Assembly (NCBI GenBank): GCA_002205965.3
Contig: NADL03000506.1
Span: 310,001-374,000, forward strand
Direction: 5' to 3'
Source: Kappaphycus alvarezii
Taxonomy: Eukaryota > Rhodophyta > Florideophyceae > Gigartinales > Solieriaceae
Length of the DNA: 64,000 nt
Shown piece by piece: positions 1 through 10,637 of this stretch. The notes beneath the pieces are model-generated. The model was not told the origin of the DNA. It saw nothing but the letters and a program-made list of their open reading frames with translations, and searched no databases. Each line of letters opens with the position of its first letter. Position 1 is the first letter of the stretch. Position numbers and translations under genes: made by a program.

Positions 1-152
1 CAGGTAAAATACCTGTGGGTAGAAGATAATTGGCCTTCGGCAGCGTATTGACACGAAACTCAGACCCAAAGTGGACCAAGAGCAGTTATAATTCGTTTAC
101 GCAATCAAACATATACGAGGAAAATTCGAGAGACAAATGACGAAAAGAAACC

Positions 153-1271
153 TTAGGCGGAGTCGAACGGATTTTGAAGCGCAGGTTGATCGTTGGGTTC
201 CGGTTGTGAAGCTGAACGGGCAGTTGGAAGTCTGCTACTCAGCCGATGACCAGGCCTTTGCAACCCAACCACATCAAACAAAGATGATAACAATGGATTC
301 GTAGTACTCGGGGCCGGCCTCTCTCGGGGAGCTAGTGCTGCATTCCTCCACAGATCCCTTTCAGAGCGTAGCTTCTCAATTTTTCTCACGGCCTGCAACA
401 ACTGACTTTCTAACCGCTCGACATGTTTTTCTGTTTCATCATTCTTACTTCCAGCTGACTCTAACTTACCTTCCAATTCCTTAACCTTATCATCTGCCAA
501 AGTTGCGCGAGTCTCAATAGCCCTCAAGGTCGAAGCGTGCTGAAGGTTCCTGTGCTTGGCCAGCATTAACTCATTGCCCTCACTCTCCAAATCTCTAGTG
601 ACAGCGTCTCTGTCACGGCGAAGCTGAGTTACGTCAGATCTTTTTTCGTGTAGTTCAAGTCGCAATATTTCGAATTCACTAGAGCACTGCCTTGTTTCTT
701 CTCGATCAGCAGACAATTGGGTTTTCAATGCTTGAATCTCACGACAAGCGGAGCCATCTCGATCGCGTGCAATGCATAGCAGACGCTGCAGTTCCCGTAC
801 ACAATGGATACGATCATTTTCTCGACCTTCATTCTGGCTCTGATTTCTGTCAGCGTGACAACGATTTTGGGCAAGGCTACGCTCTATGCAAGAAAGGAGA
901 TCACCTAAAAAGCAGTTATGAACTCGACCTCCGCGCATAATTATGCGCCTAATTTCTTTAAGATAATTAAGCATTGTCTCTGGCACAGTCGTCGAGTGAT
1001 GGGCCACGGTAGCTCCAAACGAATTGCTATGGCGAAACGTAGTACCGTCACGAAATTCGTAGCCACAGTACCGGGAGACGCCATTGACTAGATCGAAAAG
1101 GGTCTTGCAAAAGAAAGATGCCGGAGAAGCATGGGCCTTCCCCATCACCTCGATAAGGGCTGGGATAGAGTCTACTCCACCACCAATGGATTCCCCCCGC
1201 TCCAAAAAGCTCGGAGCACCTTCCATTGTCTCAGCCACCAGATCAATAAGTTCTTCAGAGTACCAATGCAC
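153..1271 (-). CDS. Coiled-coil protein of unknown function
   Basis: An open frame of 372 codons that I do not recognise. Residues about 155-312 are rich in Glu, Arg, Lys and Leu with heptad-like spacing, which predicts a long coiled coil. The N-terminal 120 residues look globular, and the C-terminal 60 are rich in Pro, Ser and Gln and probably disordered. The frame can begin at a GTG, and in-frame sequence is open for a further 70 bases or so without an ATG. The first internal ATG is at residue 16, so the true start or an upstream exon is unresolved. It follows two other minus-strand frames after a 74-base gap, and the three may be parts of one gene. It could be a host structural protein or a transposon-borne protein. 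Confidence 0.5.
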   Translation of the reverse strand: MHWYSEELIDLVAETMEGAPSFLERGESIGGGVDSIPALIEVMGKAHASPASFFCKTLFDLVNGVSRYCGYEFRDGTTFRHSNSFGATVAHHSTTVPETMLNYLKEIRRIIMRGGRVHNCFLGDLLSCIERSLAQNRCHADRNQSQNEGRENDRIHCVRELQRLLCIARDRDGSACREIQALKTQLSADREETRQCSSEFEILRLELHEKRSDVTQLRRDRDAVTRDLESEGNELMLAKHRNLQHASTLRAIETRATLADDKVKELEGKLESAGSKNDETEKHVERLESQLLQAVRKIEKLRSERDLWRNAALAPRERPAPSTTNPLLSSLFDVVGLQRPGHRLSSRLPTARSASQPEPNDQPALQNPFDSA

Positions 1272-1345
1272 TCGTTTTGAGAATCGAATCTCATAGCTAC
1301 TCCTATCAAGATGAAAGCAGACATTTCAAACTGCAACTCTCGAAG

Positions 1346-2152
1346 TTAACGATCCCCTGCCTCTTCATTGAAGTTTTTAGCAGATATACCAAAGTATAGA
1401 GCAATTAAAGGTGTCATAATTGGAGGCCCTAGTGGAGCACGGAGGGAGCTGAGAGTATTAGGCCAAACTGGAAATAGAGAATTTGAGAAACCATCAGCGA
1501 AATGAACTCGATCTTGGTTGATGATCTCCGATGGCTCGGCAATCCGACTACTCCCACTTGCTGTCGCCGTGGCGTACCAACCATTGACGTCCATGAGTAT
1601 GTCTCTTGCATGATTAGCCGCCCTAGTACCAGTCATTAGTCGATTCAACGAACTCTGACTGTCTATGCGGGGGAATGGAAGACAGTAAAGATTGATTTCT
1701 GTCAATGGAGAACTCTCAAGGTCACCGGCTAAGAAAAGAGAGGCCAGTTCCGCAAATTGGGCATGGTCTGGGTGCAGCGGAAATGTTCTGTCGGACATCA
1801 GATTTGGAGGAATAACATGAAACGGTTCCATACAGCTTAGATATCTGCCAAAGCATGCTGATGTAGCTGCTATGTCTGGGTTGCTGTACATACGAACGTC
1901 GGATTTAGAGTAAGTCCAAGTGACCATGTCCGACCATGACACACTGACAGGAAACGGGAACCAACTAGCCCGGAGATGTGCAGTGGAAAGTGGAGGTGCA
2001 TTGTCAACCGTTGAGCTAGGGGGCTTAAAAGGAGGGTAGTCGGTCATAAGATCGAAAGGAATCAGGCCCTCACAGCTTTCCAATGGGGCAGACTGAAACG
2101 TCTTCCTCCACATTGGTGTCCCGACTGAACTCGGGGTTCGAGGGCTATCCAT
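1346..2152 (-). CDS. Hypothetical protein, second of three same-strand frames
   Basis: A 268-codon frame with an ATG start and no recognised domain. It is rich in Pro, Ser and aromatic residues, with a few hydrophobic stretches and no clear membrane helix. Its ATG lies two codons after the stop of the upstream frame and in the same reading frame, so the two frames would be continuous but for one TAA. The upstream frame ends in an acidic patch and this one begins MDSPRTP, which looks like a break in a disordered linker. The alternatives are two genes, stop-codon readthrough, or a decayed single gene. I cannot tell which from sequence alone. Confidence 0.45.
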   Translation of the reverse strand: MDSPRTPSSVGTPMWRKTFQSAPLESCEGLIPFDLMTDYPPFKPPSSTVDNAPPLSTAHLRASWFPFPVSVSWSDMVTWTYSKSDVRMYSNPDIAATSACFGRYLSCMEPFHVIPPNLMSDRTFPLHPDHAQFAELASLFLAGDLESSPLTEINLYCLPFPRIDSQSSLNRLMTGTRAANHARDILMDVNGWYATATASGSSRIAEPSEIINQDRVHFADGFSNSLFPVWPNTLSSLRAPLGPPIMTPLIALYFGISAKNFNEEAGDR

Positions 2153-2155
2153 TGA

Positions 2156-2710
2156 TTATTCGTCCTCGTCGACAAGCTCTATGTCAACTGCGAGCTCTAT
2201 GTCTACTGTTGCAGGGGTAGTATTCTCAAAAGAGTCAGCGGTCGTCGAGGGATGAAACAACCTCCGAGTTACTATGTCTCCAGAGTCCGAGCGACCCAAC
2301 GAAGGAAGTTGGCCCCCGATAGCAACAATTCCACCATGGGTACTCCGCAATCCCTCGACAACTGAATTATTCAGCCCGGTCTCCCTCATTGATCCACTGG
2401 GAAGAACTAGCGCGCTTCCTAGTATGGGCCCGTAATCTGGTAAGAGCTGGGATGATGCATGGCCAGGTGTGGGAGAGGATCCGGCTGTGGTCAAATTAAT
2501 GACCTGCTCCGAGTGGAGAGAACGCTGATCGTCGACCGGATTTGAAGAACCCCCTTCGCGACCGGAGACAATATTTCTCTGGAACTCGTCAAGGACGCTG
2601 GAGTCTGCGTCCTCCTCCTCAACATTTCTGCCGACCAAGCGACGGCGAACAGCTCTTTTTGGTACTGCGGGTGCGGACATCCGCCTCACACGCGGTCGAT
2701 TCATTGCCAT
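2156..2710 (-). CDS. Hypothetical basic, disordered N-terminal protein
   Basis: A 184-codon frame with an ATG start. The first 30 residues are strongly basic (motifs such as RPRVRR and KRAVRRR), which could act as a nuclear localisation signal or bind nucleic acid. The rest is low in hydrophobic core residues and rich in Ser, Gly and Asp, ending in an acidic DEDE tail before a TAA. No family is recognised. The next frame continues in the same phase two codons later. The layout of a basic N-terminus, a linker, a middle domain and then a separate coiled-coil frame downstream would fit a Gag-like or structural protein, but that is speculation. Confidence 0.45.
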   Translation of the reverse strand: MAMNRPRVRRMSAPAVPKRAVRRRLVGRNVEEEDADSSVLDEFQRNIVSGREGGSSNPVDDQRSLHSEQVINLTTAGSSPTPGHASSQLLPDYGPILGSALVLPSGSMRETGLNNSVVEGLRSTHGGIVAIGGQLPSLGRSDSGDIVTRRLFHPSTTADSFENTTPATVDIELAVDIELVDEDE

Positions 2711-4554
2711 TCACGACGAACTTCTACAGTTCTAGACCAAGAGTTCAAAGACAGCCCTATCCTGGCTCTCATTCAGGTATGGGTTAAAAGGTATGGGGGG
2801 AGGCTAGCGTGAAGTAATCACCAACGGCCGCAATTTTATTACCGCCGGATGCTAGGTTGAGATAAGGCATGGCGGAATTTGCGAAAGAAATACGTGGTGC
2901 CACTCAGGTACAAATCTGTACAGGAATGTACATTTTATTGGCCCAAGGATCCCCTCTGCTATCTCAGGATCAAAGCACGACAGTCACGTTATCATACAAA
3001 AATTATTGTGGTGGACGCGTACAAGGGATATTTGGAAGCACGTGTGGACCCCGCCAAGAATCCTTTATGATAATATTACACAGTGTGAAGAGAGGTCCTA
3101 TCGTTAGCAGTCGTGAGACCTAATGTCTATCATACTGTACTGTCTGTACTGCACGCGGGAATGGAATCTGGACTATGGATCTCCGCCGAGCAACCCCGGT
3201 CTCGAAAACTGTTTTTCGTCGAAAGATGCGACATCCCTCGTATCCCGCAAGCCGGCCGAAAAGATTCTGATGAGGAAGGGAGAGGCGGTGTATGGAGTTA
3301 TACGGGTTTCGATATCCCCTAAGGTGAGGGGAAGTGTCTGCTTTCAGATGCCCATCTGCGGCTCGCGTACCACCAGTGATTGGAAAACCGCACGCAAAAA
3401 ACTCGAGTATCATTCATCATTTTATTTGCAACAATCGGTCATCGACGCTTCCCAGGACGACTTCAGTACAAAACAACGTTTAAGTGGGCCCCGAGTAACC
3501 GCCTACTGAACGTTGGGTATATCCCCTTCGATAATATGCTAGGATATCTATTTTTGGGTCCTGCTTAAACATTGCAAAAAGAGGGACTGCGCGCGTGCAG
3601 TCGACAGGCACGCGATGAAAAAAAATAATATTTTTTTGGAAAGCATCGGCCAATGGGGTTATGCGCATGGAATTGAAGTTATCATACTCCGGTGTAACTC
3701 CTTGGTAGGGGCTCAATTTTTGAAGGCCGAAAGTTCCAACAACGGGACATGGCCCAATCTTTGGGTTGGAAGTTCCTGGGATTCCAACTTCTCACTCGAG
3801 AGTGACCTTGCCGCCAGGAGACTTCTTTGGACATGGTGCCGGTCATCGCAAGACGCTTTTTGATGGAAATCTATGGGAAATGTAACGCATATAGGAGTCA
3901 GTGGAACAACTGACACGAGCTGCGGCCACGGTCACTTCCCGACAGCTACATGGATAACATCTCACGTTAACAATTTACTACCTACTGTGCGGCCAACTAC
4001 TGTAAGACCTCCTACACGGCTAACTACTGAACAAACTAACTTGCGGCCGACTAATGGACAAACCACCGCACATCTACTGTACCTACTGCACAAAACTACA
4101 GCTCACTACCGTCCGAAATGCGATACAGTTAGCTACTGCAAACACTACTGTAATTTCAAGGACTGAGATTAACGCGGCAATAACTACTGTCTGCCGTCAC
4201 AGAGCATCTAAAGTTCTGTAGCTGAACGAGAATTTTTCAAGAGGAGAATCGTCTAGTGGCCCTTAGAAGTGACCTAAAATTTATTTTGGCCGCAACTGCC
4301 ACCTGAGAATGACACTGGTATCACCTCTAGTGCTAACCGCGCGCCTCAATTCGTGCCGTGGTGAATGGGACTGTTGCAGCCAAACGACAAGGCCATTCGC
4401 ATAATCTTTAAAAGACTAAATGGATGAGGGAAACTTGAACATTCTTGCGACTGAACAAACCTATCAGTATCACAGAAATTCTGGCCATCATTCGAATATC
4501 ATTTCGGCCAAGCCTTGTTATACATGAGAGGGCCATAACAAGAGGGATGATGAT
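2711..4554. other. No gene recognised
   Basis: Only short overlapping frames on both strands with no shared theme. The stretch has mixed composition and includes the CTACTG-rich patch annotated separately. I see no RNA gene or transposon ends. Confidence 0.5.
3966..4190. repeat. Irregular CTACTG-rich patch
   Basis: The word CTACTG occurs about eight times in 225 bases at irregular spacing, mixed with CGGCC(A/G)ACTA words. It is not a clean tandem array. It looks like a decayed minisatellite. Confidence 0.4.
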
Positions 4555-5283
4555 TCAGCAAGTGGTGACGATGGCACCCAACTTAAGGATAGGTCGCTCC
4601 TCACTGGGTCGAATTGTGATGCTCCCCGTGAAATTTGAAAAATGGCTTGATTCCCTGCGTCGAGACGTTGGCTCTGAACCTTGGCTCGAAGGATGTATTA
4701 TTGGCTCGGACCATTCGCCAAGCCGGAAATTCCCAATGCGGGAGCTTGCCCTGTCAGTAGAAGGAAATATAGGGGGAAGAGTTATCCCATCCTCCCTATA
4801 AGTTCGAAGGCTGGAGCCACCCCTCAAACGGCGCTCTCTTCGCATCATCACCAGCTTACCTCTGGCCAAAATTAACAGCGCCTTGATTGATTCCAGCTTC
4901 TTAAAAGCTAAAGAGTTTCGTGGATCAGACGAGTTTGGCGTTATCGCGTCTTGGGTGGTCGTGATTGAGTTAGGGGCGTCATGAAAGATTCTCTGTGTTA
5001 GGCGGCCTTCCTTCGTGTCTGGTTCTGAAGAATTCTGAAGAGTGCCCTCCCCCGTAACATTAGACGAACATTTCCGGATCCTGGTCCGTTTCGAAATCCG
5101 ATCCGCCACGGATGACTTGCGCTTCATTATTCTGAAATCGTGATTTCTCACCGCAGAAAGAGGATGATCAATAATTGTGTTATTCATGAAGCAGGGCGGA
5201 ACGTTGCTGACCTCCAGACAAGACTCCGGGGCTAAAACTGCTTCCCTATTAATAGGCTTCCCGAGCAAAAGAAATTTAAGCAC
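4555..5283 (-). CDS. Hypothetical basic protein, possibly a fragment
   Basis: An open frame of 242 codons whose upstream boundary is a stop directly before a GTG. The first ATG inside is at residue 33, so the N-terminus is uncertain. A second ATG at residue 53 begins a basic stretch (KRKSSVADRISKRTRIRK) that resembles a bipartite nuclear localisation signal. Residues about 150-180 hold a second basic patch. No domain is recognised. It is on the same strand as the three frames downstream (153-2710) but 1.8 kb away. It may be an upstream exon, an independent gene, or a chance frame. Confidence 0.3.
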   Translation of the reverse strand: MLKFLLLGKPINREAVLAPESCLEVSNVPPCFMNNTIIDHPLSAVRNHDFRIMKRKSSVADRISKRTRIRKCSSNVTGEGTLQNSSEPDTKEGRLTQRIFHDAPNSITTTQDAITPNSSDPRNSLAFKKLESIKALLILARGKLVMMRRERRLRGGSSLRTYREDGITLPPIFPSTDRASSRIGNFRLGEWSEPIIHPSSQGSEPTSRRRESSHFSNFTGSITIRPSEERPILKLGAIVTTC

Positions 5284-7228
5284 TCATGAATATTGTCTAA
5301 CCCACGAAGAAGAAAAAGATCTTTTTGGACCTTGCAATGCATGGACGAGACGACATATCAAGGTACCGCTTGTCCTCAGCCAATACAGGCTGAACACGTC
5401 GTTCAATTCTTACGCTAAAGATTGCCTTCTCGGCCGGGGCGCCTCGATCTCAAGGGGGTCTCTGTGTATAATGGGGTTGGACAGGCTTTTTACCTTCTAC
5501 CTCAGGAAGAGGCCATATAGTACCAAATTTTTGGCTTTTTTGTGACCATTTCCCTGGCTGACCGAAGTGGGTACCCGTGCCCCACTTTCGCAGGTCATCC
5601 ACCCCCATTACACCGGTTACACCTGTACTGTAGGTGTATCATGGTACAGTGGCCATCAAAGACTTTCATACTCTCCAAACCCACCACACTCAGGACACAA
5701 TTCACGTCATTACAGTGGGTCTTCTCTATCATCTGCTGTCAACTGATTATGGAGATAATTAACTATCTCGCTCGCCCGACCAATCGCTGGCCGACTAACA
5801 ACAACCGCCACCATCCCGAGCCGAAAGGAGGCCAAATTACTAATAAGTTCAAAAACCGCCACGCTGACATGGGCTACATACAAACAATCGTCAATACAGG
5901 CCGCCTTTTTCCGTTTTTCCGTTATTCGGCCAATTAGTTTCCTGTAGTCTAACTTCCTACTCATTCTTTCGTACCCGTCCCACACTCAATGTCCCGGGTA
6001 GGCGAGTTGTCCAATAAACATGGGCCGTTTTGGTAGTCGACCTTCGTTTCCTCAAGCACTACGCTTCTCTCGCCGACCTCACTACCTACCCATATCCATC
6101 TTGTTCTCTTCCTTTTTTCTCCCTTTATTCTCCCCCAAATTGACCGGGACAGTATTCAGAGCTCTTCCTGGGTATACTGCGAGGTACGTGTGCTTCGCAC
6201 ATCTACGTAGAAGTGGCCAACCCCACACTACTACACTGTATTTGGGTGTGTCCTCGAATGGTGCGTGGGGTACATGTGTAGTCCTTAGTGGATGCTTATA
6301 GAGTCCTTTCACGTGCATATTTCTCTTGCGTCTTAGTATCATTCCACTAGACTTAGGCCTATCCGAAGTCTATATAAGTCGAGTAAAGTGCGACCCTCGA
6401 GGGGAGGGAAGCCGAGTCTTCGCAGGGAAGGTTCACGGTTCCATCAACCTCAGCACGCTACGGTATCAACCCTCTTAGCACCTCGCTCACCAAACCCCTT
6501 CTGTTACCCATCAACCTTCTCCCCCTTTCTCGGTCCGGAGGCACCTTTGTCGACTACAGCGACTCATCTCTTTGCACTTTCCCTACCAACTCGCTTCTGT
6601 AGTGGGTTGCAACTCCCCTACCTGGTTGGTATTCGTGCGCCTTATACGAAGTTCAGCATTTACTCACTAGGCCTTTGTTCTGTTTTTTTTTGGTGACTTC
6701 TCACCTATCACACTTCTACTGCGCAGGGTCTGTCTCAATGCCAACTGCTGCGAAATTATCAGCAGTACTGTACAGTACCGTGCGGTCTCTGCAGTTCCCG
6801 GTCACCGGCAACCGACAGTCTGAACAGAAATGTTCAGGTCCCTGACTCGCCAGACTCAGGCAGGAGTAGTTTTGGAGAACGCCTGAAGTTCGGGTGATCA
6901 AAAATCATTTTTGCGTGCATCATACAGTACTGTAGTTTGTAATTACTCTTCTCCTGGAAACAATTGAAAGTTAGTTGGCTGACATCCTCCAGAGCATTCG
7001 AACTGTCTTGGAATACTGTCATTTCTACTGTACAGTGCTTTTCGAAATTGTTGACAGGTTAGTAGCTCCAAAGCCACGGTGGCTGTGGCCCGTAACGGGA
7101 GGGCTGCACCCATTTCTAACCGCTCCAGAACTGGCGCTCCGGTTTATCAAATAGTCTTTTTTAACCCCGGAATACCCCAAGCCTCTCCCCTGGGAATCAT
7201 GAGTTGGTGACTACTACGTAGTGGCCCA
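5284..7228. other. No gene recognised
   Basis: Short unsupported frames only. Pyrimidine-rich blocks occur around 6090-6140 and 6480-6600, and TACAGTAC-type words at 6761-6777 and 6921-6933. A TATA-like word lies at 6371. Confidence 0.5.
6371..6378 (+). promoter_or_regulatory. TATA-like word without an assigned gene
   Basis: TATATAAG is followed about 30 bases later by GC-richer sequence. No convincing gene lies downstream, so it could be a solo-LTR promoter relic or chance. Confidence 0.15.
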
Positions 7229-7265
7229 TTTCCTGACTCTCCAATACACAGACCTGTCCCCCCTA
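7229..7265 (+). repeat. Dispersed repeat R, copy 1, left part
   Basis: The left portion of a roughly 95-bp dispersed repeat, split here by the piggyBac-like element. Other copies lie at 11196-11289, 29803-29896 and, inverted, at 39617-39686. The word ACACAGACCTGTCC marks this part. Confidence 0.75.
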
Positions 7266-7324
7266 GTGTCCAAAGGACAAGCAAATGTACTCATATGAGT
7301 ACAGTAATGTACTCATATGAGTAC
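7266..7324 (+). repeat. piggyBac-like element, left terminal and subterminal repeats
   Basis: The terminal GTGTCC is followed by perfect 16-bp palindromes at 7287-7302 and 7309-7324. They are likely transposase-binding sites, because the right end (10042-10094) has the same paired arrangement. Confidence 0.7.
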
Positions 7325-7807
7325 AAATGATTGTTCGAAATTATCTAGATTTTTTTAATTAAAATTATGCACTGGCACGCTGAATCCCTACAAAAAATAA
7401 CTTCCCCTAACTATAAAAGAAGTAGTTTCATCCTCATTCACAACAACCGCTGTGGCCTAATGGGCTTCAAGTAAAGAATGAACAAAGAAATCGTGAGTCC
7501 GACTCGCTGCGCTCCACAGGAGGGCAAAAACTTCCTTCAGGAAGGTCGACATTTCTGCGACAGCTGCTACCTCAGTTTGCCTTAGCGCGCCCACTTGAAC
7601 ATGAGCAGAGGGGTTAATTCACTGATCACTCATAAAGGGGAATAACGCCACAGGTAAGTATGCTAATTCCGCAAGTCGAACGACGCGAATCAGAAATGTA
7701 GGCGGCTATAGTCAAGGACTCAATTTTTTTCATTTTTACTCATTCAACCTACATAAAATGTAAGCGTAGACAAGTAAACATCACTATAGAGTAGTATAAA
7801 GCATCTT

Positions 7808-9868
7808 CTAATTATGACAGAAGTGGACATCGCGTAAGTGATTTTGAAAGCAGTTACGTCCTGTCTCTGAATGGCATATCCAAACCTCTTTGTTCAGTTT
7901 CAGGCACTCAGAGCAGAGAAATTTGGACTTCTTGTCAGATTTGCAAATTTTGCATCTGCTTTGAAACGCCGCTTTCGTTGGGGCCCCATTGGATCCTTTG
8001 CGCCTTTTCACTGTGGGGACCAGGTGGATTCCAGTACCGCAGGCCAATGAGGGAACAGAATCCTCTGGAACGTCAATGTCAGATCTGCGGAGGCCAATAG
8101 CATCAAATGAATTGTCAATGAGTTGCTCTGCAAGTTTTGCATAAAAATCTTTTTGAGACATGCAATTTCTTGCACCCATCAAACCCTTGTATAGAAGCCA
8201 TGAGTCACGATGCAAATTGCAAGCAAGATGTATTAACCCTCAACGACCAATCATTGACTTCGAATTTCTTCTCCAATCCAAGATCATCTTGTCTGCATCT
8301 GTTATGCCTGTCAATCTGGGAGCACGTTTGATAATATGTGCTGACAACCGCTGGAACTGGAATTTCCTTTCCACAAGTAGCGTTTCATTACCAGCAGACC
8401 TCCAACGAGACCTTCTGATAGGCTCTGACGGAAGTGTTGTACCGGAGGTGCTGACAAAGTATCTTCTGTCTCTATCCATCCACAGAACGGCCATCATAGA
8501 AGGGTGGCTTTCCGCCCTCGGACTTACCATACAGATATGATCTCCGCGCCTGAAAAGTTCCAGCCCTGACAAAAATGACATAGGAAACTGCCTTGTCGCA
8601 TTCTTGACGACACCTGTAAACCTCAGTCCATATTCAAAAAGCGCATTTGCCGTGGCCACGGAAGCAAATGCAGAGTCTGCACAGACAAGTCGATTCGAAT
8701 GAAACCAAGGCTCTGTAAGGCGAAGAACAGCAGCAGTACCATGAGGGAAATTTGACTCGTAACGCCGATTACTGCAGTCAGATGCTGACAAAACAATCTC
8801 CAAACTCAATACAATGCCACTGACACCACAGCACGCAGTCTTGATCTCACATCCGTTTTCAGGCTTACGGTCCATGGCGACATAGTGCGGTAGTCCTTCT
8901 GACATCCAATCCCCCCCCATTCCGTACCAGCGTGACATGCTTTCATCCACGCAAATTCTCTTCGATGGCGAAAAACTTGACCTCCTATGCCGTTTTATGG
9001 CCTCCACGAATCCGCTGACCAAAGACCATCTTCTGTCAGTGCTTTCGGTCTCAGTGTAGCGGCTGAATGTAATACATGAAACCAGTGCTTCGAAACGGTT
9101 CCTCGAAATGATTTTTCCAAAAGACGCCAATGGAATGTATTTGGATGTAGACTGTGTACTCCAAAGTGACCTTCTGCTTGTAAACTCGAATCTGCATAGC
9201 AATATGAGAATTCCAAAAAACTTTAGAATTTCACCAGCTGTCGTACGCATGTGCCCACCATTAGCGAGTTTCCGGTTTGTAAGTTCGGTAATTGTGGAAA
9301 GGTGTTCGATAGGAAACATGCAAAGGAAAAAATCATACGGGGTCTTCTCATACTCGGTATGACCTTGTATGTACGTGTTCCCTGCTGGACCAATTACCTT
9401 CCATGGCCGATATGCCGTTGATCCATTCAACGGTAATACTACCTCCTGATTGGTCCAAACTTTTCCATGCACTTCTTTGCATACCCCTCCTACTCCGGCC
9501 ATCCCATTGGCTTCTTCTCGAGGTTCTTCAACAGAAGGTTGACGATTTGGTAGCTCGACCTCAGCAGCAGTTGTCTCTATTTCATTGGACGTTGCGAGGC
9601 CACCTTCAGATGCTTCTCCTGGCTTGATGTTGACGAGTTTCAAGCTGACGCGCTTTGTTCTGTCCTGAATGGACCAGTCTGCGGTGACCGAAGTCTGACG
9701 TCTTCCGGTAGATGTGTCAACTTCGATGCCGACCACGGTTCCGTTGACGCGCTTACTTCTCCAAAGGGAACCGAATAGTCGCTTACACTCAGCCGCTGAC
9801 GTGACAAGGGTTGCGCGAGTGTTGACAAGGTTTCCGGGCTGTTGACGGGGGTCATTTGGATTCGTCAT
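7808..9868 (-). pseudogene. piggyBac-family transposase with one internal TGA
   Basis: A DDE_Tnp_1_7-type transposase. It starts at an ATG and runs 542 codons to a TGA at 8240-8242, then continues in the same frame for about 144 more codons to 7808, so a single stop separates the catalytic core from the C-terminus. The core holds ICVDESMSRWYG (Asp308), VCADSAF (Asp398) and WMDRDRR (Asp465), matching the order of the piggyBac catalytic aspartates. The GMGGDW and LPHYV..DRKP words resemble protist piggyBac proteins. The part after the stop carries a Cys/His cluster (CKIC, CSEC, CFQNHLRDVHFC), the DNA-binding zinc domain usual at piggyBac C-termini. Without it the product would probably not bind the ends. 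The N-terminal 170 residues are poorly conserved. Confidence 0.85.
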
Positions 9869-10041
9869 TTTTGGTTAAATTTTTCGATGTTGACAAACTT
9901 GTTGTGTGGTCGAATGAACAGTTGAGGAGTAAACTCCGAAGTTTTGCACGGTTGACTACCTAAGGGTGCGACTAGATTTAGTGAAAAGCTAATGGTGTCA
10001 TTATGTTAATTTTTTGTATAAAATCTAGTCGTTAGAAATAT

Positions 10042-10094
10042 GGACTCATATGAGTACATTTGGACTCATATGAGTACAATTGTCCTCTGGACAC
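10042..10094 (-). repeat. piggyBac-like element, right terminal and subterminal repeats
   Basis: Two 16-bp near-palindromes at 10042-10057 and 10062-10077, then the terminal GGACAC. They are inverted relative to the left end. The outer G of each palindrome differs from the left-end version. Confidence 0.7.
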
Positions 10095-10152
10095 TAGTCT
10101 TTGGAAAATAGCCGTCCTCCATCCCTAATCAGTGAAGCACCCCAATTTCTCC
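10095..10152 (+). repeat. Dispersed repeat R, copy 1, right part
   Basis: The continuation of the repeat interrupted at 7265. It reads TAGTCTTTGGAAAATAG and ends in AAAGCACCCCAATTT-like sequence and a C-run, as in the other three copies. Confidence 0.75.
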
Positions 10153-10199
10153 CCCCCCCTGAATAATAATACAGTACAGTACTTTACTGCATTAGTATC

Positions 10200-10345
10200 G
10201 GGGGTCCAGAGCGGGAACCGACTAGGTAGCGAAGTGCCAACCGGGTGGTCCACGTCGGCCACGTGCACATGTCCCCTGTGAATACGACTGAATGCTGTCG
10301 AAGCCTCGGACTGGATACGGCATGCTGACAAACTTTTGAACGTCC
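10200..10345 (-). pseudogene. C-terminal scrap of a non-LTR retrotransposon protein
   Basis: The minus-strand reading contains HVADVDHPVGTS. This matches the extreme C-terminal words of the retrotransposon fragments at 28837 (HVTDVHHPVSS) and 34898 (HVTDVDHPIST). Nothing upstream in this copy is recognisable. It appears to be a 3'-end fragment stranded outside the main retrotransposon zone. Confidence 0.5.
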
Positions 10346-10350
10346 GCATA

Positions 10351-10405
10351 ACAGTACTGTACTGTAATGTACTGTACAATACTGCAATGTACTGTACAGT
10401 ATTGT
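10351..10405. repeat. TACAGTAC/GTACTGTA palindrome cluster
   Basis: A run of overlapping TACTGTACAGTA-type words separated by AATG or CAATG. It is one of the densest examples of a motif spread through the first 44 kb. Confidence 0.8.
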
Positions 10406-10602
10406 GTAGTAAATAATAATAATAAATAATAAATAGTGTTACTAAATAATAATATTAATAAAGGACATTCCATTGTTGCTAGAGTAGTATTCTGTTTTGC
10501 CAAGTGTTTGTCAAAACTCGGAAACACAAGTAGGCGAATGAAATTCAAATACTTGAGATTATTTTCAAATCTGAAGTCTTGTAAGTTTACGTTACGCAGT
10601 AT

Positions 10603-10637
10603 GTACAATACAGTACAGTACTGTACAGGGCTGTACA
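10603..10637. repeat. TACAGTAC/GTACTGTA palindrome cluster
   Basis: ATACAGTACAGTACTGTAC followed by a second TGTAC word. Self-complementary. Confidence 0.75.

Larger units (their letters stand above)
7266..10094 (-). mobile_element. piggyBac-like DNA transposon, 2.8 kb
   Basis: The ends are inverted repeats starting GTGTCC and ending GGACAC. Just inside each end lie two copies of a 16-bp palindrome, GTACTCATATGAGTAC on the left and GGACTCATATGAGTAC variants on the right. The borders are fixed by comparison with uninterrupted copies of dispersed repeat R, which show the host sequence closing up across this element. The flanks read CCTA and TAGTC, so the duplicated target is TA or CTAG. That is not the TTAA typical of piggyBac. 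A minus-strand transposase with one internal stop fills the interior. The copy appears inactive but recent enough to keep its ends. Confidence 0.8.
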
